A stretch of 64,000 nucleotides of DNA from Selaginella tamariscina (GCA_003024785.1 PUQB01000033.1:1-64000), one strand, 5' to 3'. Shown: positions 22,067-33,499, numbered from the stretch's first letter. Made by a program: numbers and translations. Notes: a model not told the origin generated them from the sequence alone.

Positions 22067-25000
22067 ATGTTTAATACTGGAGATAAAGTATGTCTTCTTC
22101 GGAACAACGAGATAGTTGGCACTGGAACTGTGGAAGTTCGAGATAATAATGCATCATGTCACAATATTGCCCAAGGATCTTGTGTGTACGTATGGGTGAA
22201 CACCATTTACAAGCATGTTGAGGTTCTGGGAATGGAATTTGAGGAGGGTTCTCCTGTATTGTGGAATTTGGATGAAGTCAAGGCTGACACAGAATATGCA
22301 GAGTCACAAACAAATAGTAGCACGAGTTTACCAGATGATGGCTTGCCTGCTGTGATGGATGAGGTGATTCTCTTTCTTCGTGAGATTGAAGTCGGAAGAG
22401 GCATCATCACAGCTATAAATCCAATGGAAGCAGTGTCAGAAGAGAAACTAGGGTCCGACTTCGTGGGTGTAGTTGTGACAGAGGTTTCACCTAATGGCAC
22501 ATTGTATCCTGGATCCCTCGTGAGGTGGCGAACATCTGAATTAAGACGGCAAGATGGTTCAACATATTCTGGGTTGGATTTCAATAATAACAACCCGGAA
22601 GAACAACTCATATTTGAAGAGGTTCCTTGCATTGGTCCTATTGTAAGAAAAAGGCGATTCATGGGTTGTAGATCTTCCCCTGCAAGTTTCAGCAAGAGGG
22701 TAAAGATGGATCCTACATCTTCCGAAAGTGTTACGAGCATTTCCACGATTGACTGTTGCAAGAAGAAGTGTTGTCAGATGGCAGACCGGAATGAAATTAC
22801 CCAATGTAGACATGTCTTTCGTATGCTCACCCAAAAGCAAAGGCATGAGTTTGTATATGCTGCACTAACTGGGTGTATTGATGGAATGGCCTCGGACACA
22901 GGTTATCAGAGTACATCCATGGTATTTAATAAGGTGGCCATCTGCTTCAAAGCTTGGTACAGTATATACGGGATCCCAAAGACCACGTTCTACCGTCGGA
23001 GGGATGAGTGGCTAGATGGAGCGCGAACCTCAGTTCATGGGAACACTCGCTTGGTCAAAACCCGCTCTCACATCATGGCAGCCATAGAGATACTCAAGGC
23101 TTTTGTGGAAGCAAATGCAGACAGGATGCCTCACAAATGCCGAACCACAAATGCAGGGGTCAGGGAAAATCTCAAGGTTTTACCTTCAATCTACACTCAA
23201 TTGAAACTGTGTGAACATGTGAACAAGTGCCTCAGTTTGATGGGGCTCCAAGCAATCTGCACTGGTACCTTCAACAACATATGGAATACTCATTTTAAGG
23301 ATGTGGAGATTGCAAAACACTCTAGCTTTTCTAAGTGTGACACTTGTACATCATTGAAGGCTGCAGAGGCTTGTGCAAAAACCTTGGTGGAGATCACTAC
23401 CATTCAAAGGAAGATGGAGGCCCACATGATTGCACAACAAACTTGCCGGTCTCAGTACTATGCACACCGCATGCTTTCTGTGTCACGCCCATCAGAGTAC
23501 CTGTGCTTGATCCATGACAAGATGGATCATTCAAAGACCAGCATTCCAAAGCTCTTTGCAACACCAAAGTGCCTTGGAAATGTCATGAAACTTCCGATTT
23601 CATTGACAGGTGTGCTAACACATGGACACGGTTGTGAGTCATATGGACACTTTTCACTTCCACATTGGTCTAGCGACTCCAATTTCACTATTGGGTCGTT
23701 AGCCATGTGTTTCAGAAACCTTGAAGCCCACTCACAGACAAGTCCTATCAGTGATCTCAAAGTGAAGAAACAACACCTTCAACCTTTACATAATGCTCTC
23801 ATGAACACATCTGCACTTGAGGCTACTTGGGAATATGAGAGGCATTGTCAGCAACCTGCACAAAAACAGATGGCCCTGTTGAGAGTTCAGGTTCAGTGGA
23901 GGGATCTAGCTCAAATAGTGTACATGTGTCCTCAACATCAAATAAGCTTCCTCGTCATTTGCTTTTACAGATGGATAATTGTGCAGGCGAGAACAAAAAT
24001 AGGTAAATCATTTTACTTAAGGGTTTCTCAAGCTCATACTTACTTTTATTTTCTAGATATGTGCTAGCATACTTGTCAATGCTTGTTGCCAAAGGTGTGT
24101 TTGAAACAATCACGCTCAGTTTCCTTATGGTTGGTCACACTCATGAAGATATTGATGCGTTCTTCAGCAAGGTCTCCAACTCTACAAAAAGGACAAGTGC
24201 ACTTACCTTACCGCATATGATGAATCTTTTTGAAAATTGCATCTCCAAAAAAAGTTGTGCTTTGCTTGTGACTGAGGTGCCAGACTTCAAAAAATTTCTC
24301 AAGGAGTATATAAAAGGGAGTGATTCTTTAGTTGGTCACCTTGTGCCGCTACAATTCTTTTTCTCCATACGAGATGGTATACCTATTATGCAGTACAAGT
24401 TACGGCCATCAGAGCAGGAGTGGTTACCGAAAGAGGGCTTAATGCTCTTCAAAAGTGGAGAGGATGGAAAGCCACTTCTCCCAGAAGGACAACCAGACCC
24501 TATTCCATTGAGTGCCCAGCTCAAGGAACAAGAGGTTATTATTGATGGCATCAAAAAATATGTGGCATGGGTTCAAAAATCGATGCCAAAGAATTCTGAT
24601 AAGGCAACTGGTTACTCAGAACTATATAAGCATGTGGTCAACTATTGGGAGACTGTTGTTCGAGAGTTGGAAGGGCCTACTGTCACAAGTACAGAATTGC
24701 AACACCCTTTCTGGCCTAAAACAAGGTGGCGAGAGGAGATTGAAATGACATCACTGAGCATAGACGACATAGAAGCCAGTAGTGATGTGGAAGTGCAAAC
24801 CCCACACTTTGTTGGACAAAGGAACCAAAAACCTAAAGCATACTTTGATTGCTGCAAGGATCTTCAAAAACTAATGATGGTTCTCATTACTCCAGATGCG
24901 TCATATAATCAGCCTATTTGGATGGGTCAAATTATCGACACACCTGAAGTAATCACAAAAAATAGTATTGTTAAGGTTGCATGGTTCAAACCACAAAAAA

Positions 25001-25182
25001 GGCGACACGAGAAGGAGAGCGAAAGATATAATGGATGCCTAGAGAAAACATGGTCTCCCAATCAAAAAGACCCAGCATGTTTTATAAATGTTAAATCCAT
25101 TCGATATGGGTGGATGTCAAGAAGCGTTGATAAAGTCACGATTAACAAAACTGCAAGGGAATGTATGTTTTCTGAAGCTTAA
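22067..25182 (+). CDS. Gene A2: DUF7869-like protein, candidate transposase (one frameshift)
   Basis: Exon 22067-24002, a 54-bp intron 24003-24056 (GTAAAT...TTCTAG), exon 24057-25182; about 1,020 residues once a one-base loss in the A-run at 23862-23866 is allowed for. A1 keeps six A's there and reads on. The ATG follows a GTGCAG acceptor. In order: an N-terminal GDKV...CHNIAQGSCVYVWV region resembling the DUF8039/Tnp1-like module of plant transposons; a second related block ending RWRTSELR; a Cys-rich patch CCKKKCC; a helical region with YGIPKTTFYRR and HGN; TKCDTC-like FSKCDTCTSLK; then KMDHSKT (Asp at 23525), MDNCAGENKN (23974) and GHTHEDID (24133-24156). This order is what I know of DUF7869 proteins. 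The spacing of acids suggests an RNase H-like (DDE) nuclease, unproven. It is the least damaged gene of the system. Confidence 0.75.
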
Positions 25183-25662
25183 AGCAATTACAAAATTATA
25201 AAATATCATATATTTAATATTCATAATTATTATAAACTCTTTAATAATAGTACCAAATTGTATACTTAACTATATAAATTTAAAAAATGATATGGAAGAT
25301 TGACTATATTATTATAGGATTTTATATATATATTATTACTACTACAAATTTTTAATTAATAATGTTATATTTAAATATTAATATTTTAATAACAACATCA
25401 ATATTTATATAATGTACCTCTTATGCTCTTCCTTAATTGTTATATTAGGCAATATATTATATAATTTAATACATTCTACTTTTATAATGTTATTAATTTT
25501 TGTTCAATGAATGCTATAATTTATTAAAGGGTAGAATACAAAATAGAATATTCTAAAGAATATTCTCTTTTCAAACATATATTCTAAAGAATATTCCTTT
25601 AATATTAGAAAATGCTAATTAAATAGCTAAAATTGCTAATTATTAGGAAATGGGACTATAGC
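25183..25662. other. AT-rich 3' flank of gene A2
   Basis: AT-rich sequence without genes, with several GAATATTC-type subterminal repeats (about 25553-25600). The 3' flank of the B/C side contains similar GGAATATTC repeats (11030-11070, 33205-33220, 44700-44725), so the subterminal regions of both ends resemble each other. Confidence 0.6.
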
Positions 25663-25689
25663 CATGCCCATTTTAGTTACAACTTGCAT
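25663..25689 (-). repeat. Terminal inverted repeat, A side of the inner element
   Basis: The 27-bp end reads inward (on minus) ATGCAAG-TTG-TAACTAAAATGGGCATG and pairs with 10875-10898. ATAT follows at 25690, duplicating 10871-10874. Confidence 0.75.
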
Positions 25690-26608
25690 ATATGCAATGT
25701 GTACGATTTTCATTTGTTAACACTCTATCTCTTCTCTCATACATACACAGTGTCACCATGCGTAATCCCTCTTTCATACATACACACCATGCATGATCAT
25801 GATCCATAATATGTAGCCTATCTCTCTTCTCTCATAATACACACCATGCATGATCCATAATATGCATTGATGTTACAATATTATGTAGTATGTATAATGT
25901 ATATCTATGTATAACACTCACTCCTTTCATACATAAACACCATGCATGATCCATCCTAACTAAACCCTAAACCCTATGTAACACATTGAATTTACACATC
26001 TAATATGTATGTATGTCTGTGTGTATACACGTGTGTAGGTATATGTGTACTAATATATGCAATGTGTATGAATTTAATTTGTTAACACTCTTTCTCTTAT
26101 CTCATACATACACACCATGCATGATCCATATTAATATGTACTGTCTCTCTTCTGTCAAATATACACACCATGCATGATCCATAATATGTATTGCCACTCT
26201 TCTCTCATACATACACACCATGCATGATCCTGTATTCTATCTCTCTAATATTAATATGTACTAATATGTATGTATGTCTATGTGTATAATACTATGTGTG
26301 TATATATGTATTGCTGCACGTGAAACTTTAACACTCTCATGGACACACACATGTTAAACCCCTGCATGATTTTTATTCTTGGGTGTATGTGATACACCCA
26401 CGCACACGCACACGCTGATAATATAATGAAAGAATATTCGTTTAGGGCGAATCTATAGTTTATTCTTTTAAGGTTTAAGTATATTTTTAGAAGGAATATT
26501 CGATTAGGGTTAATATATATTCTATTCTTTTTAGGATTTTGGTATATTCCTAGGGTTTCAAGAAGTAAGGCGGCGGCTATGAAATCTCCTTCTCTCTCTC
26601 ACACACAG
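25690..26608 (+). promoter_or_regulatory. Right half of the outer element's central region and leader exon of gene B2
   Basis: This region starts at the ATAT junction. It contains about six copies of the CATACACACCATGCATGATCC unit, short AAACCCTAAACCC telomere-like runs near 25965-25976, a second intact GTGTACTAATATATGCAATG target-like site at 26045, and two TTTAGGG-bearing repeats at 26440-26560. It then has a GGCGGCGG segment ending CACACAG before GTGAGATC at 26609. No coding sequence. Confidence 0.5.
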
Positions 26609-27271
26609 GTGAGATCTCTCTCTCTCTCACACGCACACTCCTGAGTTTATTTATTTATTTTTATTCACATATATATTTATGTGTGTGTATCTTAATAATA
26701 TAATTTAGATCTCTATCTCTCGCACACACACGCACACTCGTATACATACACACACACACACACACACACACAATATATATATATATCTGTGTGTTTGTGT
26801 TTATGTATCTGTATTATATTAATTTATTGATTTTATTGATTTGTTAATTGTATCTCTCGCACACACACGCACACTCCTGTATATATGTGTGTGTGTGTGT
26901 GTGTTTGTTTATCTATATGATTTTATTTGTTTCACACACGCATACACACGATATACATATACACATATATATATATATTTAACCTATGTACATATATACA
27001 TACATATATTATGTGTACCAGTATCTGTATAATTTTATTTATTTATCTAGTTCTCTCACACACTCGCACACTCCTGTATATACATATACATATACATAAA
27101 TATACATATACATATACATATATATGTGTGTGTGTATCTGTATAATTTAATTTATTTAGCACACACAAACAATATACATATACATATACATATGTGTGTG
27201 TGTATCAGTATAATTTTATCTGATTTGTCTATCTCTGGCACACACACGCACTCTCCTACACACACATATAC

Positions 27272-27324
<53 letters not shown>
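26609..27324. repeat. CA/TG microsatellite block, B2 leader intron
   Basis: Runs of CA, TG, TA and TATG, including about 38 bp of pure TG just before the first palindrome (27285-27322). No gene seen. It is the counterpart of 17640-18700. Confidence 0.9.
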
Positions 27325-27325
<1 letters not shown>

Positions 27326-28254
27326 CGGCGGCATTAATCCCGCCGCTATATGATTAGCCCCTCGGTGGCGGATTAATCCCGCCGCTATATGGTTAGACCC
27401 TTGGCGGCGGGGTTAATCCGCCGCTCATTCGTTATCCTCATAAGCGGAGGGATTAATCCTGCCGCCTTCAGGTAAGCTATTCGGTTAGCCTCATGAGTGG
27501 CGGGATTAATCTCGCCGTCATTTCAGGTAGGTTATTCGGTTAGCCTCATGAGCGGCGGATTAATCCCGCCGCCATTTCAGGTAGGTTATTCGGTTAGCCT
27601 CATGAGCGGCGGGATTAATCCCGCCGCCATTTCAGGTAGGTTATTCGGTTAGCCTCATGAGCGGCAGGATTAATCCCGCTGCCCAAGGCTAACCGAAGAG
27701 TGGCGGGATTAATCCCGCCGCCTACGCATGCCTTGCGCGGAATCTGGCGGGATTTATCCCGCCGCCATTGCCTGCCTGAAGGGCCTAGGCGGCGGGATTA
27801 ATCCCGCCGATTCCGCGTAGGGCATTGGCGTCGGCGGGATTAATCCCGCACTAGGGACCGAGTGAAGGCCCTGGGCGGCGGATTAATCCCGCCGAGCCTT
27901 CAATGCCTGTTGGAGGATGAATCCCGCCACCCTTCCTTTTTCTCCATTGGTGAGTCGGACCAATCCCAAACGTTTCTGTCTGAGACGTAGAAGGTTTACA
28001 ACATACCAATGGAGGGACTGGGAAGGGTGGCGAGATTCATTTAACCATCCCTTACATGGTGGGCGAGATTAATCCCGCTCCTTTCTGGAGTCACTGAAGG
28101 GGTGTGCCAAATAAATCCTGCCAAGTTCTCTCTGAGACCGAGAAGGGTGGCAGATTAATTCCGCACTCCCGTTCAAGGCCTCCAGAAAGGTGGCGAGATT
28201 AATCCCGCCCACTCTTTCAGGAGGCATTGAAGGGGTGGCGAGATTAATCCCGCC
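27325..28254. repeat. Palindrome array 4, in the leader intron of gene B2
   Basis: About 20 palindromes. Between about 27470 and 27665 a unit of about 55 bp, spacer TTCAGGTAGGTTATTCGGTT-AGCCTCATGAG plus one palindrome, is tandemly repeated four to five times, showing expansion by whole units. The later part mirrors array 2 (the TCTGAGACG spacer at about 27975 and CCTCCAGAAAGG near 28180). Confidence 0.9.
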
Positions 28255-28370
28255 GCACCTTCCATGTGAATATATATGTGTATTAGTATATATAAGTTGC
28301 ATATCTCATTTTATTTACTTTTATCATCTTATCATAATATTTCGAGTAAAAGCTAGGAATCTATGTAAAA

Positions 28371-28453
28371 CTGTCCAGAGCTCACATTTGTGGTGGTTCT
28401 AAAACGAAATGTTATCTTTCTTTTGCACTAGCACAAATGTGAGCTTTGGACAG
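28371..28453. repeat. Conserved hairpin upstream of gene B2
   Basis: Arms at 28371-28392 and 28432-28453 (CTGTCCAGAGCTCACATTTG-TG with its complement), loop 39 nt. One position of the stem differs between arms (AGAGC/AAAGC). It lies about 100 bp before the exon at 28555. Confidence 0.85.
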
Positions 28454-28554
28454 TTAATTCCGTCACTTCTCTCTGTGTATTATTTTTGTATATTCGGGTT
28501 TATACAAGTGTGTGTGTTTTATATGATTTGTATTCATAGTGTATTATTTTGCAG

Positions 28555-31500
28555 AAGGACGATTTAATTAAACAAGGAGATCGAGTCATTAGTATGGAGT
28601 CGTCGTCAAATTTGGGTAAGAATTAAAATAAAATCTGTTATACTCGGATATGTGCTTGAACTAATCATTTTTGTATTCAGATGTGGAATTGAGGTGACAT
28701 TGAAGACAAGAGCAGGAGAAGAGATGGGCAGGGGGATTCTGGAATCAACTTGGCCATATTTCAAACTAAACGGGAAGCGCATTGGAACAACCATGGTTGC
28801 TGTCAAACTAACCTCTGTCACATCGCATGGACAAGCAAAACAATGGAAAGTGGTGTGCTAGTCAAGCATCCGAAAGCATGCTGCGAACCCAGATTGAACG
28901 ATGCTCGACACATATGCCTTGTTCCATCCAATGTCACGTTCTCGGATCCAGAGGTCGCCAGTTACAACATTAATTTCGGGTGGTTTGTCGACTTGTGGAT
29001 AATGACGTTCACGTGTTCACTAATGATGTTGACCGTGGAGTTCTTCTTCAACTCAACGAAAGCCCATCTATGGAGGGGATCCAACTGGATGTCTACTTCG
29101 AAGATCTTCAGACTCATCGAGTAGGTGTATTCTCAGGAGATATTGCTTCACAATACAGAAAATCCACAAGTGGAGCAATCGTCCCTCTTCACATTGAAGA
29201 AGAACACAGCGACATCATAAGGAGATTGAGAGGGTGGCTTGGTCTCAGGTTCTTTACAGATCACGTTCAATTTGCTTAGAAATTTGGGAGCTGGAGAGTG
29301 TGCCGAGAACATTAGAACAGCTCAATCGGGGATCACACATGTTGATTCGGATCGTAGAAGAAAATCATCATTTTGTCAGCTGCACCTGTGGCATCCCATG
29401 CTGCAATAAGCCACAAGGAAATGATGTTGGATGATAGGATTTACGAGTGTAGGGTTAAGTATTGCAGCGTCAACCCAAACTTCAATTACAGGCCACTCAA
29501 CAGGAACGTGTAGCTGAGCTCATGGAGAAGATGAAGGACGACAATTCTTACACCGTTCCACATAATGCTGTTTTGTGCGCATACTACGAGAGAACAAAGG
29601 CGCTGACAAAGTGTGGATCACAACACCGGAACAAATGAGGAAGGTTCAGACGGAGAATAGAAAATCAGTTAAGTACTACATCATTAGTGGCCAGCACACA
29701 ATAACGGCAGCCCAACGACTTCTCGACGAACACAACAAAGGAACGATGGCAACAAAACTTTCCGAGCATACCCGTGAGAAGCTGACGAAAAGATCGGCGT
29801 TTTTAGCGAAGCCGAATCTCACAATCGAGCAGTACCATAAGTTATCGGCGGAATGGGACGCTGCAGACACCAACCACTACAACAGCAAAATATGGAGAAG
29901 TTCAAACACACGAGCCGTGTGGGAATCTCTTCAGCGACCACAAAGAGCTACCGCAGGAATACACAATCTGCGGACTACCGGGTAAGCAAATTGTTTGGGC
30001 GGGATTTATCTCGCCGGTATATTAATCTGTCTTTTTTTCTCAGAGAGTTGAAGAAATTGTAGCAGTTGATTTTGCCCAGGTGGGCGGGAAGGAAACATCC
30101 TTTTTGATGATGTTGATTTCTTGTCCCGAGGATAGGATCTTTGCCAAATGGTTGGGGATTATGGAATCCTTTGCAAAAGGAACACTGAAGAAGAAGCAGA
30201 CAAGTGAAGGGAGCCCTCAGAGAAGTCTGCAAAGAAACCCAGTAAGACGCCGAAGGTCTAAGTCTGTTCAATCTATAAAGGATGTAGACAACGATTTCAA
30301 GCTCACATGGTTGAAGCCTTTAAATGGAACAACGATGGAGGAGATGGAAGTCTTGGCTGATTTGGTGATTGATGGCAAATTACAATTAACAACAGCAGCC
30401 CACCTCTCCTTTTCATCTCAAGGCAATGGAGTTGAAGACGGTCAGGCACTTCAAGGAGTGGTTGGGAATACACTGCCACAAACTGGGTTGGACCTCGGCT
30501 TCAACATACGAAGAGGTCAGAAATATTTGCATGTGACAAACGATGATATGCTTGTCGAATGGGTGAATCAATCGGAAGATCTGGGCAAGAATCTATTGCA
30601 CGCCAACGCCAAGAAGGAGAACATTGCGATGACGCCTTCTCTTATGGCAGTCCTTCAGCAGCGGAGAACCGAGTTGAACCTTATAAAGGAGGATGCTACG
30701 AATCACGAAGCCCTACAGATGTTTGTTGTTGGATTCGGAGACTTTATGGGGTACCATCACTGCTTGTAGGAAACCGTTTCAATTGTTCGTGATGGATCGG
30801 CGGGTGTCAAAAAATCCTTCGACAGAGAGGATTTGGTGGAGAAACTTAGCCGTGCAAGCATGTAAAGAAGGTATTTATTATTGAATTCATACTTGCACTC
30901 TTGACTGATATCTACGTTTTCAGGTATTTATTTCTTGATTCTTGCTCATGTCACCGATACCTTTGCCTTCGCCTTTGCCAAGAGGAATAAACATCGTTGG
31001 ACAGGATTTTATATGAATGATGCTGATGAAGTGCATTGATTCGGTTGTTCACTTGGTTGTTAGGAATGCGCCAAACAATTTCAAACTTCCAAATGACTGG
31101 CCAGGCATCTTTGCACTCCAACGGCCCTGAACCTCCATCCGATACACCGATAGCTGAGAGTGACGTATTCGGCAATGTACGTTATCCAAACATTACAAGT
31201 CAAGCGGCACGGAGCATCGTCAACTTGATCAGGGGTCCTCACAGTGATGCGTGGGTTTTTGACTACTGCACTAGGGGGTCCGTCTTGAAGGAGTGTTACC
31301 TTCGGATACATGTGTGTTTGCCGTTGAAAAGGATAAGACCATGGTTGAGGACCTGAACAAGTGGATAGAGAGGTTCTCAACTGATACCCCAACAAACCCA
31401 TAAGGAGTATTTGAGAAAGTTCCCTCCGATAAGTGCGATAGCTCTGAAGACGAATCTGGTTCAATGTCGGAGTCTGAGGACGAACTTCAATCAGATATTA

Positions 31501-31664
31501 GACCGGAAGTTATCTCGAGGAGTACAGAACATTCACACACTCCATTACCCATGGAAACATCAACAGAAGATACGGAAGATCTTGAACCATCTCACAAGCG
31601 GCTTAGACCTTCTTCGCCTCACTCAGAAGGTAATAGCGAAGAAGAATTGTTAATGAGTTCTTAG
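28555..31664 (+). pseudogene. Gene B2: ParB/methyltransferase-like protein, decayed copy
   Basis: Exons correspond to 28555-28615, 28681-29981, 30044-30870 and 30924-31664, with the same GT-AG introns as B1. The ParB-like segment (YYIISGQHTITAAQRLL) is at about 29672-29722, the region equivalent to VFDYCTRGS near 31255-31283 and the acidic tail at 31464-31664. At the lesion site of B1 this copy keeps the segment reading KIWR/EKFKHTSRVW..SADYR, so the paralogues together define the ancestral frame. Exon 1 has lost one base and at least six further indels break the frame. The stop at 31662 matches the conserved end. The copy is non-functional. Confidence 0.7.
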
Positions 31665-31930
31665 AGTGACGAATAGTTGTAAATGAGTGTAACATAAGGC
31701 ATTTTTGTATATTTTTTATATTTGTACAGAAAATAAATTCTCAAGGATTAATGAAGCTTTTAGTTCAAACATGGGTCACACATTAACAAGGTAAATAATA
31801 TACCTTGATAATTTTAAGGTCAGCTAATTATCATTTTGCAGATGTAATGAAACATTGAGAACATGGATTTTCAGCATTGCCATGAGGTAAGAGAGGGGTT
31901 TGGCGACAATTTCTTGTGCCACATGTCAGA
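31665..31930 (+). other. B2-C2 spacer with possible polyadenylation and splice signals
   Basis: AAAATAAATTCTC at about 31730 could serve as a polyadenylation signal for B. A GTAAATAA donor-like site at 31791 and a TTTTGCAG acceptor-like site near 31842 are conserved in all three copies, so C could instead be joined to B by splicing or have its own untranslated exons. No coding potential seen. Confidence 0.4.
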
Positions 31931-33098
31931 ATGACAGAGTTCATGCAGGAAATGGATAATAATGCAGCTCAAAACATCGTTACCATGGGGCCACTTCAGT
32001 TTTTTCATCATCATTTTTATTGGCTTCAGTTCCGAAATCAATTTCTTCAGCGCATGCAATATCTGAATCTTGTAAGGATGATGTACAATTAAATGATGAA
32101 GGGATAGGCAACGAGATAGTGTCAAGATAAATGTGAAAGGGAGCAAACAAGTGATTTGCAAAGTATTCAAGAGGCAACGCTATCCATGTTACTCATGGCC
32201 ATATTGTGTTGTTGGATGTCAATGGTGTTCTGCTTCATCGACAAAGGCCCGAGGATAGGAAAAAAGAAATCAAACAAGGAGATTTCATTCCTTGTCATGG
32301 TAAATTTCGATATGATATTATTTTTCGTCCAGGGTTGGATCGTCTCTTTCAAAAGCTTAAGGAGATGGGTGCGCTTGTGGGGATTTGGTCATGCATGCAG
32401 ATTCACAACTTAACACCTGTTGAATTTGCTTAAGAAACATTGTAGTGTTGCAGAAGAGGTGATTCGTAAAGATTGGATTTTTGACCAGCGAATATGTTAT
32501 AAACCTCTCGAATTTCACAATATAAGAAAGGAAAGCAAGCCATACTTCTTCAAGAATGAAAGAATAATTGGGACTCATGGGGAGATCAGTCGCTTAAGGA
32601 TAATGAAGAACGCACAGATGTTAGTGGTAGACGACTCTCCTCAGAAGGCTATGCTCAACCAAAACATTGCTTGTATTCATCCAATCACTTTCGATCCATA
32701 TTCTGATACGATATGGATGAGCTAGTGAATTACTTGGATACGTGCCTCAGAAAGAAGAATCTCGAAAATTTTTGTGAGCAGTATCCACCGTATCAACATT
32801 TCCTGAAGCTTTTCTTTCTCGTGATTTTGAATTTTATAAAATGAAGGATAGCAACCGGGCGCTTTATATATTTATTCTTAAGGAACGTCATTCTTTAAAT
32901 GAGCCTTTATGCAGACCTGGTCTTATTACATCTTATGTATTAACAAGGATGGCAACTTCCAATTGCATTCGTGAGAGTGTAAGGTGGTGGCAACAACATC
33001 AAGATATTGACCGAAATGATTCGATTAATTCGGAGAGTGATGATTTAGACAAAATGAGGAGATTTCTCTGTATGGTTAGGAAGAAAGTATTTATATAA
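31931..33098 (+). pseudogene. Gene C2: FCP1-like phosphatase, decayed copy
   Basis: Paralogue of C1. This copy keeps the frame across motif I and motif II: the ORF at 32206-32433 runs LLDVNGVLL..DFIPCHGKFRYDIIFRPGLDRLFQKL...GIWS. LVVDDSPQKA follows at about 32620-32650. The frame is lost near 31995, 32125, 32415 and 32705. The C-terminal part, with WWQQHQDID and an acidic end, extends to 33098. Conservation of all three HAD motifs across three copies suggests that C was functional when the element spread. Confidence 0.75.
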
Positions 33099-33355
33099 AT
33101 TAACATGTTGATAAGGAAATGATTTCATTTGTAATTATGTTTGATAGTATTTCTTAATTATTTTAAACTATTTTTAGAATAATATGAATATTATAAGATA
33201 TTTTAGGAATATTCCTTACTAAGTAAGGTTATTGAAAAATAATTAATTAATTAATTAATATTTAAGGCTTAATTACATATTAATTAAATGATTAATTAAT
33301 AATTAAAACTTAAGTATTAATTAATAATTTATTTTATATTCCCATTTTCACGTAT

Positions 33356-33375
33356 CATTCCCACACAACGTGCAT
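33356..33375 (-). repeat. Degenerate terminal repeat, B/C side of the outer element
   Basis: Reads on plus CATTCCCAC then ACAACGTGCAT. Compared with the other termini, about seven bases (TTTAGTT) are missing. It directly abuts the gypsy LTR remnant that starts ATATTC. Confidence 0.55.
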
Positions 33376-33499
33376 ATATTCTTTGATTCGTTATACAGGT
33401 CGTAACAATCCTCCCCCCATTAGCAAGTCCTTGTCCTCAAGGGCAGTATAGCTTACTCAACTGATCCTATATCATTAGCCTTGTACATCCACAAAGAAT

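Larger units (their letters stand above)
10875..25689. mobile_element. Inner, nearly complete two-unit TIR element (C1-B1 minus, A2 plus), 14.8 kb
   Basis: The ends are matching inverted repeats: 10875-10898 and 25663-25689 share, read inward, ATGCA, a variable G(TTG), TAACTAAA, R and TGGGCATG. ATAT flanks both ends (10871-10874 and 25690-25693). The host sequence without element plus one ATAT equals the intact site at 19192-19216. Inside lie C1 and B1 on minus, a shared central region with telomere-like repeats, and A2 on plus. Both leader introns carry palindrome arrays. A DUF7869-like protein with a DDE-like acid pattern is the natural transposase candidate. The TIRs and target duplication are seen directly. 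Mobility by its own enzyme is inferred. Confidence 0.75.
4686..33375. mobile_element. Outer copy of a two-unit TIR element (A1 left, B2/C2 right), split by a nested inner copy
   Basis: Removing 10875-25689 and one ATAT joins A1 (minus) and B2/C2 (plus) head to head into an element of about 13.9 kb. Its left end, 4686-4711, reads inward ATGCATG-TTG-TAACTAAAATGG. Its right end, 33356-33375, carries the same motif outward with about 7 bases missing from the middle. The joined centre matches the uninterrupted centres at 19192-19216 and 37730-37760. Both genes of this copy are broken. The right end abuts a broken gypsy LTR at ATAT, whereas the left flank is unrelated, which suggests rearrangement after insertion. 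Confidence 0.6.

Noticed and set aside
33376-33407. 32-bp direct repeat around gypsy-1 taken at first as a target-site duplication
   Set aside because: Far too long for gypsy. It starts TGTTACGACC next to the polypurine tract and is the surviving end of the 3' LTR.
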